Below are positions 7,087 to 15,507 of a DNA stretch of 39,834 bases, piece after piece. The position numbers were made by a program, and so were the translations under genes. The DNA is from DATBFG01 sp036558645. Its GTDB lineage: Bacteria; Acidobacteriota; Terriglobia; Terriglobales; Acidobacteriaceae. The stretch spans positions 1-39,834 of the forward strand of contig DATBFG010000003.1 of NCBI GenBank assembly GCA_036558645.1, written 5' to 3'. The notes under the pieces are model-generated. The model was not told where the DNA came from. It saw only the letters and a list, made by a program, of their open reading frames with translations, and did not search any database. Positions within the stretch are counted from its first letter, which is position 1. Each line of letters starts with the position of its first letter.

Positions 7087-10000
7087 TCAGTCCTTGCTGA
7101 TTGTCTCGTCCATATTGAGCAGGACGTTTGCCACCATCGTCCAGGCGGCGAGCTCCGGTGCATTACTCGTATCCGTAGGCTTCGCATCGAGCGTCTTGGC
7201 GGCCGCTTGCGGATTCAGTTGATATGCCGCGAGCTGCTGATTATAAAAGCTCAGAATCTGATCCAATTCACTCTGCTTCGGTCGACGGGAGACTGCCAGC
7301 CGGAAACCGTAGGTGGCCCGCTCCTGCGGGCTCGTCCCGCCCTCTGACAACATCCGTTTCGCCATGGCGCGCGCGGCATCGAAAAAGTAAGGATCATTCA
7401 GAACCGTAAGCGCCTGCAGCGGTGTGTTCGTGCGAACGCGCCTCACTGTACAAGTTTCGCGGCTGGGCGCATCGAAAGTGCTTAAGCTCGGATAGGGCGC
7501 GCTACGGTGAATCATCGTATAGATCGCTCGACGATAGCGATCTTCGCCTCGGCTCTCGACCCACTTCTCATCGTTATAGGGCAGGTCCAGAATGCCTTCC
7601 GGTTGATACGGAAACACGCTCGGACCATACATCTTTGCGCTCAGTAAGCCGCTCGCCGACAGCGCGATGTCATGCACCATTTCCGCCTCGACGCGAAAAC
7701 GCGGCCCGCGCGCATACAACTTGTTATAAGGATCACGAGCCAGCAACTCGGGAGTAACGTGTGAGGATTGCCGGTAGGTGGCCGACGTGACCATCAGGCG
7801 CTGGATCGCTTTCATGCTCCAGCCTCTTTGCTCGAATTCGGTTGCGAGCCAGTCGAGCAATTCGGGATGAGACGGTAACTCGCCCTGGCTACCGAAGTCC
7901 TCGGCTGTTTCGACAATGCCGTGGCCAAAGATCGCTTCCCAGAAGTGGTTCACCGTGACTCGCGCGGTGAGTGGGTTGTCATCACTAACAAGCCAGTCTG
8001 CCAGGCCGAGCCGGTTCGGCATCACATTTTTAGGAAGCGGGCCGAGCACAGACGGTACATCCGCATAAACCAGTTCGCCTTTGCTTGTAAAGGTCCCTCG
8101 CTCGCGAATGTAAGCTGTTGGCCGTGCATAACCGGGACGTTCCCGCATGATCATGGCCGCGTCGATGCCCAGTTTCTCCAGGTCGTCCTGCAACTTCGCG
8201 ATTTGCTTCCGATGGGGCTCGAGCAAAGGCGCTACGCTGCGATGGGCTGCTGCCAGCTCGCCGGCCTGCTCTGAAGTGCGCTTCTGCGCCGGAACATCGA
8301 GCAGGGGACGCAATCGGGCGGGTATTCTCACCACGAACTCGGGGTCTTGGTCAGTCGTGATAGATAAGCGGAAATGCCCGATATTACGGGAGGCATGCCG
8401 CATTTCATGCTTGAGAGTGATTGTGAGGACCGTGCCGCCTGGAAAACCAAATGGCTTGTCTGGAACAAAAACCGCCTCACGCCGGGGTGAGTGAGTCGAA
8501 GTATCGATGGCCCAGCCCCGTACGCGATCTTCATCACGATTGCTGCCTCCCTGTGCGATCCGCTTGATGTTGTAACCTTCTTGCGATTCGTCTGCAGCCG
8601 CATCTTTCCATTTGACGAGCTGTTTCCGGTCCGGATCGCCGGCTGGAGCGCTCTGCACCTCGAACTTGCTGAGAAAGAAATTGCCCTCAGGATCGCGGCC
8701 CGGGCCGCCGTTCGGTAAGCTTGGGTCTCCCAGGACCTCGATCCTCATTCCGGTGATTGACTGGCTGTTGATGCGGGCTTCCAGGACGTACGTATCGGCT
8801 TGCGGATTTTTTCCGGCCGTCAAAATGGATCCGTCCGGCAGACGCTTCATCGCCGCGCCTCCCGCCGATTCATAGCGATCTGGGACAACCGTTGTCCATT
8901 GCCGGTCGGCGGCGCGCATCTGGGCTTCCCAGGATTTTTGGGCCGCATCGAGTTGCGGTGTCTGCGTATCCAGCACCTTCTGTAACTCCGCGATCCGCCC
9001 CCGCAGCTCGCGGCTCTTGGTTTCCTGGTCCGGCGTGGGCAACTCGAGTTCGGGTTCCCGGGCCCAGCGGTCTCCTTCCGGTCCTTCCTTGTATTCGCTA
9101 TTGCTATAAAACGCGAGGAAGCGATAGTAATCCTTTTGCGTCAGGGGGTCAAATTTGTGGTTGTGGCACTGTGCGCAACCGAGCGTCAAGCCAAGCCAGA
9201 CAGAAGCGGTCGTATTGGTTCGATCCACGAGCGAATACCAGTAGTACTCCTCCGGATCGACTCCTCCTTCCTGGTTCAGCATGCTATTCCGGCTGAATCC
9301 CGTCGCGATCGATTCATCGTGGGTGGGATGGGGCAACATGTCCCCGGCAATCTGCTCAATCGTGAAATCGCGGAAAGACACGTCCTTATTGAGCGCGCGG
9401 ATCACCCAGTCCCGGTATTCCCAGGCAGTCCGCCGGCGGTCTGCCTCGTAGCCATTGGAGTCCGCGTAGCGTGCAAGGTCCAGCCATTGACGCGCCCAGT
9501 GCTCACCGTATCGCGGGGAGCGAAACAGCCGGTCCACAACCTTCTCATATGCGTCGGGAGATTTGTCCGCCAGAAACGCATCCACTTCTTGCGGCGAAGG
9601 CGGCAGCCCGATCACGTCCAGATACACGCGGCGGATGAGTGTCGCTTTATCGGCCTCCTCCGATGGCCTGAGCCCGCTCTGTTCCAGTTTCGACAGGATG
9701 AAATTGTCGATTGGATTGCGGCACCAGCCTGCGTTCTTCACGTCCGGAGTGGCCGGCCGCGCAGGTTTTACGTAAGCCCAATGCTTGCGAGGCTTTGACG
9801 GAGCAATTGGCGCGGAACTGTCGGGTCCTGGTGCGCCTGCATCAATCCACTGGCGGATAACATCGATCTCTTCGTTTGACAGAGGAGGGCCACCGTAGGG
9901 CATGAGCGGCCGCTCCTTCGCCATTAAGCGCCGGACAATGCGGCTCTGATCGCTGCGCCCAGGTACGATTATTTTTCCTGATTCACTCCCTTTGAGCACG

Positions 10001-10599
10001 TCCTCTAATGAATCAAGTCGTAATCCATTCTGCTGAACCTCTGGACCGTGGCAGCTATAGCATCGGGAGGCGAGAATCGGGCGTACTTTGGTGGCGAATA
10101 ACGGCGACTGAGTGCCGGAAGAGCTATTCTCTTGTGCTGATTCGCCAGTCTTGGCCTTTGACGGTGTTTTGGCACTCGCTTCGACTTCGGTGAAATCGCC
10201 TTGATCGATCCATTTTTGAATCAGCTTCACCTGGTTGCCAGGCAGCGGATCGCTATTCATGGGCATGCGCGGCCCTTCGGTCAATCCGAGAACACGTTTT
10301 ATAAGAAGGCTGGCACCAGTATTGCGCGGCACGACTGCCGGGCCCGAAGCGCCGCCGCGTAGAATGGCCGCTTCCGAATCCAGCCGCAGCCTTCCCGCTG
10401 CGCTATCGCCGCTGTGACACTTGGCGCACGATTGTCGAAAAATGGGCGCAATGTCGCCGCTGAAACTGACCGGCCCGGACGCCGTCGGGGCGGACTCATT
10501 TTTTGTCTGCGCCGCGAAAGTCGAAGCGATCAGCAAAGTTAGAAGTGACCGAAGGGCGATGGGCCGCAAAATCAAACGAGCTGTGGATGAGAAATACAA
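7087..10599 (-). CDS. Planctomycete-type cytochrome protein (PSCyt1-PSCyt1-DUF1549-DUF1553)
   Basis: 1170 residues, exported (hydrophobic N-terminus RSLLTLLIASTFAAQ). Two PSCyt1 c-type heme domains come first, with CAKCH at about residues 58-62 and CYSCH at about 180-184, each followed by the family's RLDS and WID(Q/A)G marks. DUF1549 follows at about 285-500 (IDNFILSKLEQ, RRVYLDVIGLPPSP, RYGEHWARQWLDLARYAD), including a third heme motif in GCAQCHNHKFDPLT. DUF1553 occupies the C-terminal quarter (RVTVNHFWEAIFGHGIVET, SHPELLDWLATEF, FDAPSRETCTVRR). The frame opens at TTG (10599); no ATG precedes the signal. These proteins normally sit beside a DUF1501 sulfatase-like gene, which is absent here. 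The biochemical role is unknown; electron transfer coupled to sugar or sulfated-polymer breakdown has been proposed for the family. It is the first gene of the minus-strand run. Confidence 0.9.
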   Translation of the reverse strand: MYFSSTARLILRPIALRSLLTLLIASTFAAQTKNESAPTASGPVSFSGDIAPIFRQSCAKCHSGDSAAGRLRLDSEAAILRGGASGPAVVPRNTGASLLIKRVLGLTEGPRMPMNSDPLPGNQVKLIQKWIDQGDFTEVEASAKTPSKAKTGESAQENSSSGTQSPLFATKVRPILASRCYSCHGPEVQQNGLRLDSLEDVLKGSESGKIIVPGRSDQSRIVRRLMAKERPLMPYGGPPLSNEEIDVIRQWIDAGAPGPDSSAPIAPSKPRKHWAYVKPARPATPDVKNAGWCRNPIDNFILSKLEQSGLRPSEEADKATLIRRVYLDVIGLPPSPQEVDAFLADKSPDAYEKVVDRLFRSPRYGEHWARQWLDLARYADSNGYEADRRRTAWEYRDWVIRALNKDVSFRDFTIEQIAGDMLPHPTHDESIATGFSRNSMLNQEGGVDPEEYYWYSLVDRTNTTASVWLGLTLGCAQCHNHKFDPLTQKDYYRFLAFYSNSEYKEGPEGDRWAREPELELPTPDQETKSRELRGRIAELQKVLDTQTPQLDAAQKSWEAQMRAADRQWTTVVPDRYESAGGAAMKRLPDGSILTAGKNPQADTYVLEARINSQSITGMRIEVLGDPSLPNGGPGRDPEGNFFLSKFEVQSAPAGDPDRKQLVKWKDAAADESQEGYNIKRIAQGGSNRDEDRVRGWAIDTSTHSPRREAVFVPDKPFGFPGGTVLTITLKHEMRHASRNIGHFRLSITTDQDPEFVVRIPARLRPLLDVPAQKRTSEQAGELAAAHRSVAPLLEPHRKQIAKLQDDLEKLGIDAAMIMRERPGYARPTAYIRERGTFTSKGELVYADVPSVLGPLPKNVMPNRLGLADWLVSDDNPLTARVTVNHFWEAIFGHGIVETAEDFGSQGELPSHPELLDWLATEFEQRGWSMKAIQRLMVTSATYRQSSHVTPELLARDPYNKLYARGPRFRVEAEMVHDIALSASGLLSAKMYGPSVFPYQPEGILDLPYNDEKWVESRGEDRYRRAIYTMIHRSAPYPSLSTFDAPSRETCTVRRVRTNTPLQALTVLNDPYFFDAARAMAKRMLSEGGTSPQERATYGFRLAVSRRPKQSELDQILSFYNQQLAAYQLNPQAAAKTLDAKPTDTSNAPELAAWTMVANVLLNMDETISKD

Positions 10600-10805
10600 A
10601 CCGATCTGATTTTACTGGACTTTTGTTGAATCATCCGCGGAGATCGAACATTACTCGTTCGCGAGCATGTCTCTCATGTCCGGGCCTTCGGCGCTAAATA
10701 GCACGAAAGTCTCTATTCGCTTATCTTTCTGGCGTTGTATGTTAAGGACATGCGCGTTATCGATTCTGCTGTCAAGCGAATCAGAGCCGCTGCCTGTTGC
10801 AAGTA

Positions 10806-12096
10806 ATGGCGTACAGGATAGCGGGAATCGATGTCCAGAAGAAGAATACTGGCGGTGGTCGTGTGCGACATCGAAGTTGAAAGTGAATATACGTTTGAAC
10901 CGCGGAAGTTCAGTAGCAGCCCTGAGCAACTGCGATCTTTGGCCACATGGCTCCTCGAGCAAGAGCCTGAGGAAGTAGTGATGGAATCCACGGCGCAATA
11001 TTGGAAACCAGTGTGGGAAGCGCTAGAGCGTTACTGGACGCCGCTTTCCGAAAGACGAGAAGGGGCAAGGCGCAAATCGGGAACACTGCATTTGGCCCAG
11101 GCGTTGTCCAATCGCGGACGACAACGGCGCAAGAGAGACTTTCCTGATGCCGAACGCCTGGTAAAGCGATTGGTGGCCGGAGAATTAACCCCGAGCTTTG
11201 TGCCCGGTGCCGAGTAACGATTATGGCGGACGGTTACACGGAAGAAGAATCAGGTACGGCGAGATCGAATACGCCTTCAGAACCAAATGGAGTCTTTTCT
11301 GGAAGAAGCGCATATCAAGTTGTCCAGTCTTGTCTCCGATTTGTTCGGATTTAGTTCACAGCGGATACTTGGAGCGATCGCTCAGAGTGAAACCGATCCA
11401 GCCCAACTAGCGGCTCTGGCCGATGAGCGCTTGCGAGCGAGATCTGAACAACTATGCGATGCGCCCGGTGCCTGCACGGAGTTGAATCCTGTTTATCGGC
11501 GACTCATCAGGATGGCACTGGAGGAATTACGATTGATTGACGAGCAGATCAGACGACTCGACCGCGAACTGGCTGGACTCCTCAAAGCGCATCAGGATGC
11601 CGTCGAACGGTTGGCGGAGGTGCCGGGTTTAGGGGTGGACTCAGCACAGCAGATCATTGCCGAAGTCGGCCCGATCGCTGCAGCTTTTCCTTCTGCGAAA
11701 TGTCTATCTTCTTGGGTCGGGGTCTGTCCCGGTAGCGACGAGACAGCAGGTGTCAACTACAGCCACCGCTCTCCTCAGGGCAATCGTCACATGCGACGTT
11801 TACTCCATCAGGTTGCCAATACCGGAGCCCGGCACAAAGGAAGCATTTTTGAGATTGTCTATCACAGATTGGTCCCGCTTCTCGGACATAATCAAACAAT
11901 CGGAGCCATTGCCCATCGACAGTGCCGCCTGATCTGGTTGGTCTTGCATGAGGGAGTGCGTTACGAAGAACGAGGTTCTGGGCTCACCAAACGATCAAAG
12001 CAACTGCGGACTTGGAAGATGATCCGGGAACTACGAAACCTCGGATATCAAATCGAACCACCTCCATCTGAGTTGAGCCAAGCACCGGCGCATTGA
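10806..12096 (+). pseudogene. IS110-family transposase, broken by one frameshift and one nonsense codon
   Basis: The reading starts with ATG at 10806 (MAYRIAGIDVQKK), the normal start of this IS110 branch. The frame is lost near 10840-10850, where one extra base turns KKILAVVV into a shifted frame. The main frame then continues as ILAVVVCDIEVESE, VVMESTAQYWKPV and DFPDAERLVKRLV, the acidic residues of the RuvC-like DEDD domain. A TAA at 11215-11217 interrupts it, most simply explained by CAA to TAA, since translation continues in the same frame as RLWRTVTRKKNQ. The C-terminal Tnp20 part is well kept: EVPGLGVDSAQQIIAEVG, LSSWVGVCPG and NYSHRSPQGNRHMRR, including the serine region. Total length is about 430 codons. 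It is probably immobile unless an intact copy elsewhere supplies the transposase. Confidence 0.88.
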
Positions 12097-12550
12097 TTTT
12101 CGACCCTGGAGCTCTTCCGGCATCATCTTGCGTAACTGGGTCACAGGGAACCCTCCTTGTGACCCGCTACTCTATCCAGCTCTCATCAGAGTCACCGCCC
12201 ACGCGCGAGCGCCCGCCGCACGCTCGGCTTCGTTCTAACGGCCTAGCGTTTACCGATCCAAGTTGGCGCGAAGTCACCATCCCGCTGATTGGGATCGCGC
12301 GTCGGACAAGGAATCGTAGCGCGTTTCCCGTCAACTCGCGGCGAAGCCGTGCAGGTTCCGGGTCGCAGACCATTGTCTACGAGAGGAGACGGCGACCCAT
12401 GAGTTGGACGGCATTCAGGATATCCGGACTGAATTCAAGCTCTTACGCCAGGTACGATCGTTGGAGAACTCGTGTCCTCCAAATCACTTTTTCTCAGACC
12501 CAGTGCCACAAATCTTCAGTCTTAAACGTTCTTGGTATGTGAACGCAAGC
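12097..12550. other. Right flank of the IS110 element, no gene seen
   Basis: About 450 bases between the transposase stop and the sigma factor start. One long open frame crosses it, but its composition is low-complexity Arg/Ser/Pro and nothing in it is recognisable. The first part probably belongs to the right end of the IS110 element; it holds the strong hairpin listed at 12138-12165. No terminal inverted repeats were found, as expected for IS110. Confidence 0.4.
12138..12165 (+). repeat. Strong hairpin just downstream of the IS110 transposase
   Basis: GGGTCACA at 12138-12145 pairs with TGTGACCC at 12158-12165. The pairing continues inward (one G-T wobble, then GGA with TCC) to a four-base loop, giving a stem of about 12 pairs. 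There is no T-run, so it is not a classical terminator. IS110-type elements carry a structured non-coding (bridge) RNA in a terminal non-coding region, and some subgroups place it downstream of the transposase. This hairpin could be part of such an RNA (inference). Confidence 0.4.
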
Positions 12551-13078
12551 ATGGCCGAATCGAGCTTGATGGAAGGCGCAAATCCCGAACGGCTGGACAC
12601 AATGTTTCGCGCTCACTATGAGCGCATTACCCGCACCATTGGCAGGATCATCCATGACCAGGCCCGCGCGGAGGAACTGGCGGTAGAAGTCTTTCTGAAG
12701 TGGTGGCGAAGTCCTCGGGCACACGGAGAGCACGCGGAGGGTTGGCTTTATCGGACGATTGCGCGTGAGGCGCTGGACGAATTTAGACGCCAAACACGCC
12801 GCAACCAATTCGAGCGCCTCTTCAGTTTTCACCGTGCCTCGCCTCTGACGCCAGAACAGCTATACACCGTCAGTGCTGAGCAACATCGGGTGCGAACCGT
12901 ACTGGGAGGCTTGGGCAGGCGTCATTCTGAATTGTTGCTTCTGTGGAGCCAAGGCCTCAGCTACCAGGAAATCGCCGTCTCTCTCGCAGTGAATTCCAAT
13001 TATGTCGGAAGTCTCATCAGCCGTGCTCAAACAGCGTTTCGAAAGGAGTATTTGAACCGATATGGAAACGAATCATGA
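12551..13078 (+). CDS. ECF-type RNA polymerase sigma factor
   Basis: 175 residues from the ATG at 12551. An in-frame ATG at 12404 would add about 50 residues without sigma character, and a second ATG lies at 12569. Region 2 spans about residues 10-95 (MFRAHYERITRTIGRIIHD, RAEELAVEVFLKWW, EGWLYRTIAREALDEFRRQ). Region 4 spans about 115-170 (RRHSELLLLWSQGLSYQEIAVSLAVNSN then YVGSLISRAQTAFRKEY), with a clear helix-turn-helix. Regions 1.2 and 3 are absent, as in group 4 sigma factors. The stop overlaps the following membrane-protein gene by 17 bases, the usual arrangement of a sigma/anti-sigma pair. The target promoter cannot be deduced, and no obvious matching promoter was seen upstream. Confidence 0.87.
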   Translation: MAESSLMEGANPERLDTMFRAHYERITRTIGRIIHDQARAEELAVEVFLKWWRSPRAHGEHAEGWLYRTIAREALDEFRRQTRRNQFERLFSFHRASPLTPEQLYTVSAEQHRVRTVLGGLGRRHSELLLLWSQGLSYQEIAVSLAVNSNYVGSLISRAQTAFRKEYLNRYGNES

Positions 13079-13979
13079 GGAGGCATGGGTCGCCAAGCGA
13101 CTTGCGACGATTGAGCCGCTGTGGAATCCGAACCTCGCACGCGGACGTCAATTGCTCGAGGCTCGCCTGGCGCCGCGAAGCCCTTCGCGGACTTGGCTCG
13201 TAGCCGCTGCCGGCATCCTTATAGCCTGCTCTGTTGTGATAGCGCTTCCTGCAACCAGGGCGCTTGCCCAGGAACTTTGGTATCGCTTCATTTTGAACCG
13301 TATAGATGTTGTGCGGCTCGACTTATCGAAGTTGCCGCTGCATGTGCAGATCACCACCAACGGTCTAGAGCAGCGCGTTCAGGATCTTGATGAAGCTGAA
13401 CGCAAGGCCGGTTTCACGCCGTTTCTGCCGTCTGCTGACGTTTTGTCAGCACATCCTACTATCACCGTAACTGGTCCGATCTCGATCGAGCAGACCATCC
13501 ACGTTCGCGATATCGAAACTGCCCTCGACAAAGGGGGAGTAACTGACATCCCGGTCCCGCCTGAATGGGAGGGCGCCCAATTGCGTACGACTATTGGGCC
13601 CATGGTTGAACTGGATTATCCGAACAACGTCCGTATCGTGCAGGTTCGACCGATAGAACTGTTGATCCCTGCGGGTTTTGATTTGGAGTACTTCGCTGAG
13701 CTGGCATTCCGGAGCACGGGCATTTCCTCGTGGGAAGCGCAACTCATGTCCCAGAAGTTCGCAGCACATCCGGCATGGTTGCTTGACATTCCGCGGGATC
13801 CGGCTGCGAAGGTCCGGGAAATATCAATGCAGAAAGGGCCAGCGCTGATGATTGAAGACCTCGATGAGCAAGGTGCTACGAAACGAGCGACTGTTGTCAG
13901 TAGCACGAGCGAACGAGTTTACTCGGTTACCAGCGGAAACCCGGACCTGAGCGTTAAGATTGCCGATTCGCTTCCATAG
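13062..13979 (+). CDS. Single-pass membrane protein, probable anti-sigma factor
   Basis: 305 residues. A cytoplasmic N-terminus of about 45 residues (METNHEEAWVAKRLATIEPLW) is followed by one transmembrane helix (TWLVAAAGILIACSVVIALPA) and an extracytoplasmic domain of about 235 residues. No zinc-binding HxxxCxxC anti-sigma motif is present, and the outer domain is not one I recognise. The role rests on position: it begins inside the sigma factor gene (17-base overlap) and has the inside-helix-outside plan of ECF anti-sigma factors. A membrane protein under control of that sigma factor is the alternative. A stem-loop follows at 14015-14044. Confidence 0.65.
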   Translation: METNHEEAWVAKRLATIEPLWNPNLARGRQLLEARLAPRSPSRTWLVAAAGILIACSVVIALPATRALAQELWYRFILNRIDVVRLDLSKLPLHVQITTNGLEQRVQDLDEAERKAGFTPFLPSADVLSAHPTITVTGPISIEQTIHVRDIETALDKGGVTDIPVPPEWEGAQLRTTIGPMVELDYPNNVRIVQVRPIELLIPAGFDLEYFAELAFRSTGISSWEAQLMSQKFAAHPAWLLDIPRDPAAKVREISMQKGPALMIEDLDEQGATKRATVVSSTSERVYSVTSGNPDLSVKIADSLP

Positions 13980-14429
13980 CCTGCAGGTCGCACCACACTG
14001 GCAGAACGGCACGACTCCGGCAATTGTCCAAACAAATGCCGGAGCGAGGCCATTTGAAACGTAAGGTTCTCGGATTGCTTCTAAGCAGCGGTTGAGTGCG
14101 ATCCGGAACTAAGATTTCTTCATTCTTCGTGTAACGGCCAAGGATACTGACCGGACGTCACTTTGACGGTTAGTCGCCATCCCGCGGAATTGACACCCAC
14201 GCCACCCGCGCACGCCTCGGGCGTTCCCGCATAAGCGGCTTCGTCCAAGGCGGTCTCGTTTCAGTCACGTTCGTCCCACCGTGGTTGGACCTGGTCCGAA
14301 CGGGTGTGTGACAACTCCAAGCATGTTCTTGCTCTGCACTCAATTTTCTGATAGATTCTGACTGCTTCTTTTTAGCGGCGGCGGCCAGATCTTGTGCATA
14401 ATGATCTATCCGCCCGAGGTGAGCAAGTT
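13980..14429. other. Intergenic region after the sigma/anti-sigma pair
   Basis: About 450 bases without a convincing gene. It contains the stem-loop at 14015-14044 and otherwise unstructured sequence. It presumably carries the promoter of the carbohydrate locus that starts at 14430, but no confident -35/-10 pair was seen. A GAGGTGA lies about ten bases before the ATG at 14430. Confidence 0.4.
14015..14044 (+). terminator. Stem-loop after the probable anti-sigma gene
   Basis: CTCCGGCA (14015-14022) pairs with TGCCGGAG (14037-14044). The stem continues inward across one A-A mismatch as TTGT/ACAA around a CCAA loop, about 12 pairs in all. It lies 36 bases past the stop at 13979. No T-run follows, so it may act as a 3'-end stabiliser or a weak terminator rather than a strong intrinsic one. 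Confidence 0.45.
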
Positions 14430-15440
14430 ATGCAAAAGGTTGGATTAATCGGCGCAGGCTGGATCGCGCCATTTCACTGGGCCGCGCTTGAACAATTGCG
14501 GGAGCGCGGGCGGGTCGTCTGGGTGGCAGACCCGGACGCGTCGCGCGGAAAACAGATCGCTGAACGTGCTGGAGCGCAATTCCTAATCGACTACAGGCAA
14601 GCTCTGAATCAGGTAGATTGCGCATTTGTTCTAGTTCCCCATCATCTTCACTATTCGGTAACGCTCGACTGCTTGCGGGCAGGCCTTCATGTGCTTCTCG
14701 AAAAACCAATGGCAAACACGCTAGATCAGATCGATGAAATGATCAGTGTCGCGGAACAATCTGGGAAGACGTTGATGATTGCCTACCCGCACAGATATCG
14801 CGAAGGCTTTAAGGTCTTCAAGAAGATTCTCGACGAAAACCGATACGGAAAGCTGATTTCAATGGACAGCTTTATGGATGAGACGGTCGAGGGCTACATT
14901 GCGCCCTGGATGACGAAGGTCGCTACGCTGGGAGGTGGATGCCTCTTTTCCGCTTCTGGCCACATGCTTGACATTATGCTTTGGATCTGTGGTGACGTCC
15001 GAGCCGCGCATATGGTCGGCACTCGGGGACGAGTGGCGATGGAAGGCGAAGATACTGCTACATGTATTATCAAGTTCCGGAACGGCGTGATTGGGACCGT
15101 TCGTCACACTTGGGCTTCCCCGAAACCCCGGATCTGGTACACCATGAACGCGATGTGCGAAAAGGCCTACGTTACTCTGACAACCACGCCCTTGGGAAAC
15201 GCCACAACTGAAGGCCCCGGATGCAAGTGGCAAACGCGAATTACGTCCTACGGCGCTCAGGAGGAAATTTTATTTGAAAATGACCAGGGTCTCGATCTAA
15301 AACCTGAAGTTGAACACTTCTTTACTTGTGTCGAAACGGGCGGGCGTCCGAACACTGATGGGATGGCAGCACGGAAGTTGACTCAACTGGTTCTGGGAGC
15401 ATACGATGGCGCGCGCAAAGAAGGCGCCAACGTCTTTTGA
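14430..15440 (+). CDS. Gfo/Idh/MocA family oxidoreductase
   Basis: 336 residues from the ATG at 14430, chosen because GAGGTGA lies about ten bases ahead and the Rossmann strand follows at once (MQKVGLIGAGWIAPFHW). A GTG at 14394 in frame would add twelve residues. The lysine motif is present as LLEKPMANTLDQID. The substrate-side motif GGGCLFSASGHMLDIMLW carries the conserved His and Asp. It is a cytoplasmic NAD(P)-dependent sugar or polyol oxidoreductase in fold; the substrate is unknown. It opens a run of same-strand genes (dimethylformamidase-like protein, AraC regulator, receptor, transporter, glycosidase), which suggests it processes the imported sugar. It differs clearly from the paralogue at 760-1818, which has QKP. 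Confidence 0.88.
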   Translation: MQKVGLIGAGWIAPFHWAALEQLRERGRVVWVADPDASRGKQIAERAGAQFLIDYRQALNQVDCAFVLVPHHLHYSVTLDCLRAGLHVLLEKPMANTLDQIDEMISVAEQSGKTLMIAYPHRYREGFKVFKKILDENRYGKLISMDSFMDETVEGYIAPWMTKVATLGGGCLFSASGHMLDIMLWICGDVRAAHMVGTRGRVAMEGEDTATCIIKFRNGVIGTVRHTWASPKPRIWYTMNAMCEKAYVTLTTTPLGNATTEGPGCKWQTRITSYGAQEEILFENDQGLDLKPEVEHFFTCVETGGRPNTDGMAARKLTQLVLGAYDGARKEGANVF

Positions 15441-15507
15441 AGGGCGTCGATTTTCAAGGGAATTACTTTCATTACCTAGTAATAAGGCTCTATACAAGAA
15501 CGTCCTT

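Noticed and set aside
9136..9798. Open frame of 220 codons on the plus strand within the PSCyt gene
   Set aside because: It is a shadow of the high-GC minus-strand gene; the composition is Arg/Pro/Ser rich and matches nothing known.
10806..12096. Programmed frameshift in the IS110 transposase
   Set aside because: IS110 transposases are normally single-frame, no slippery heptamer was seen, and a nonsense codon further on shows simple decay.
12093..12542. Open frame of 149 codons between the IS110 remnant and the sigma factor
   Set aside because: It begins at the transposase stop without a ribosome binding site, and its translation is unstructured Arg/Ser/Pro sequence.
12272..14193. Similar stretches AGTCACCATCCCGCTGATTG at 12272 and AGTCGCCATCCCGCGGAATT at 14172 flanking the sigma/anti-sigma pair
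   Set aside because: Similarity extends only about 18 bases with mismatches and does not continue; it is too short to call a repeat without a genome-wide search.
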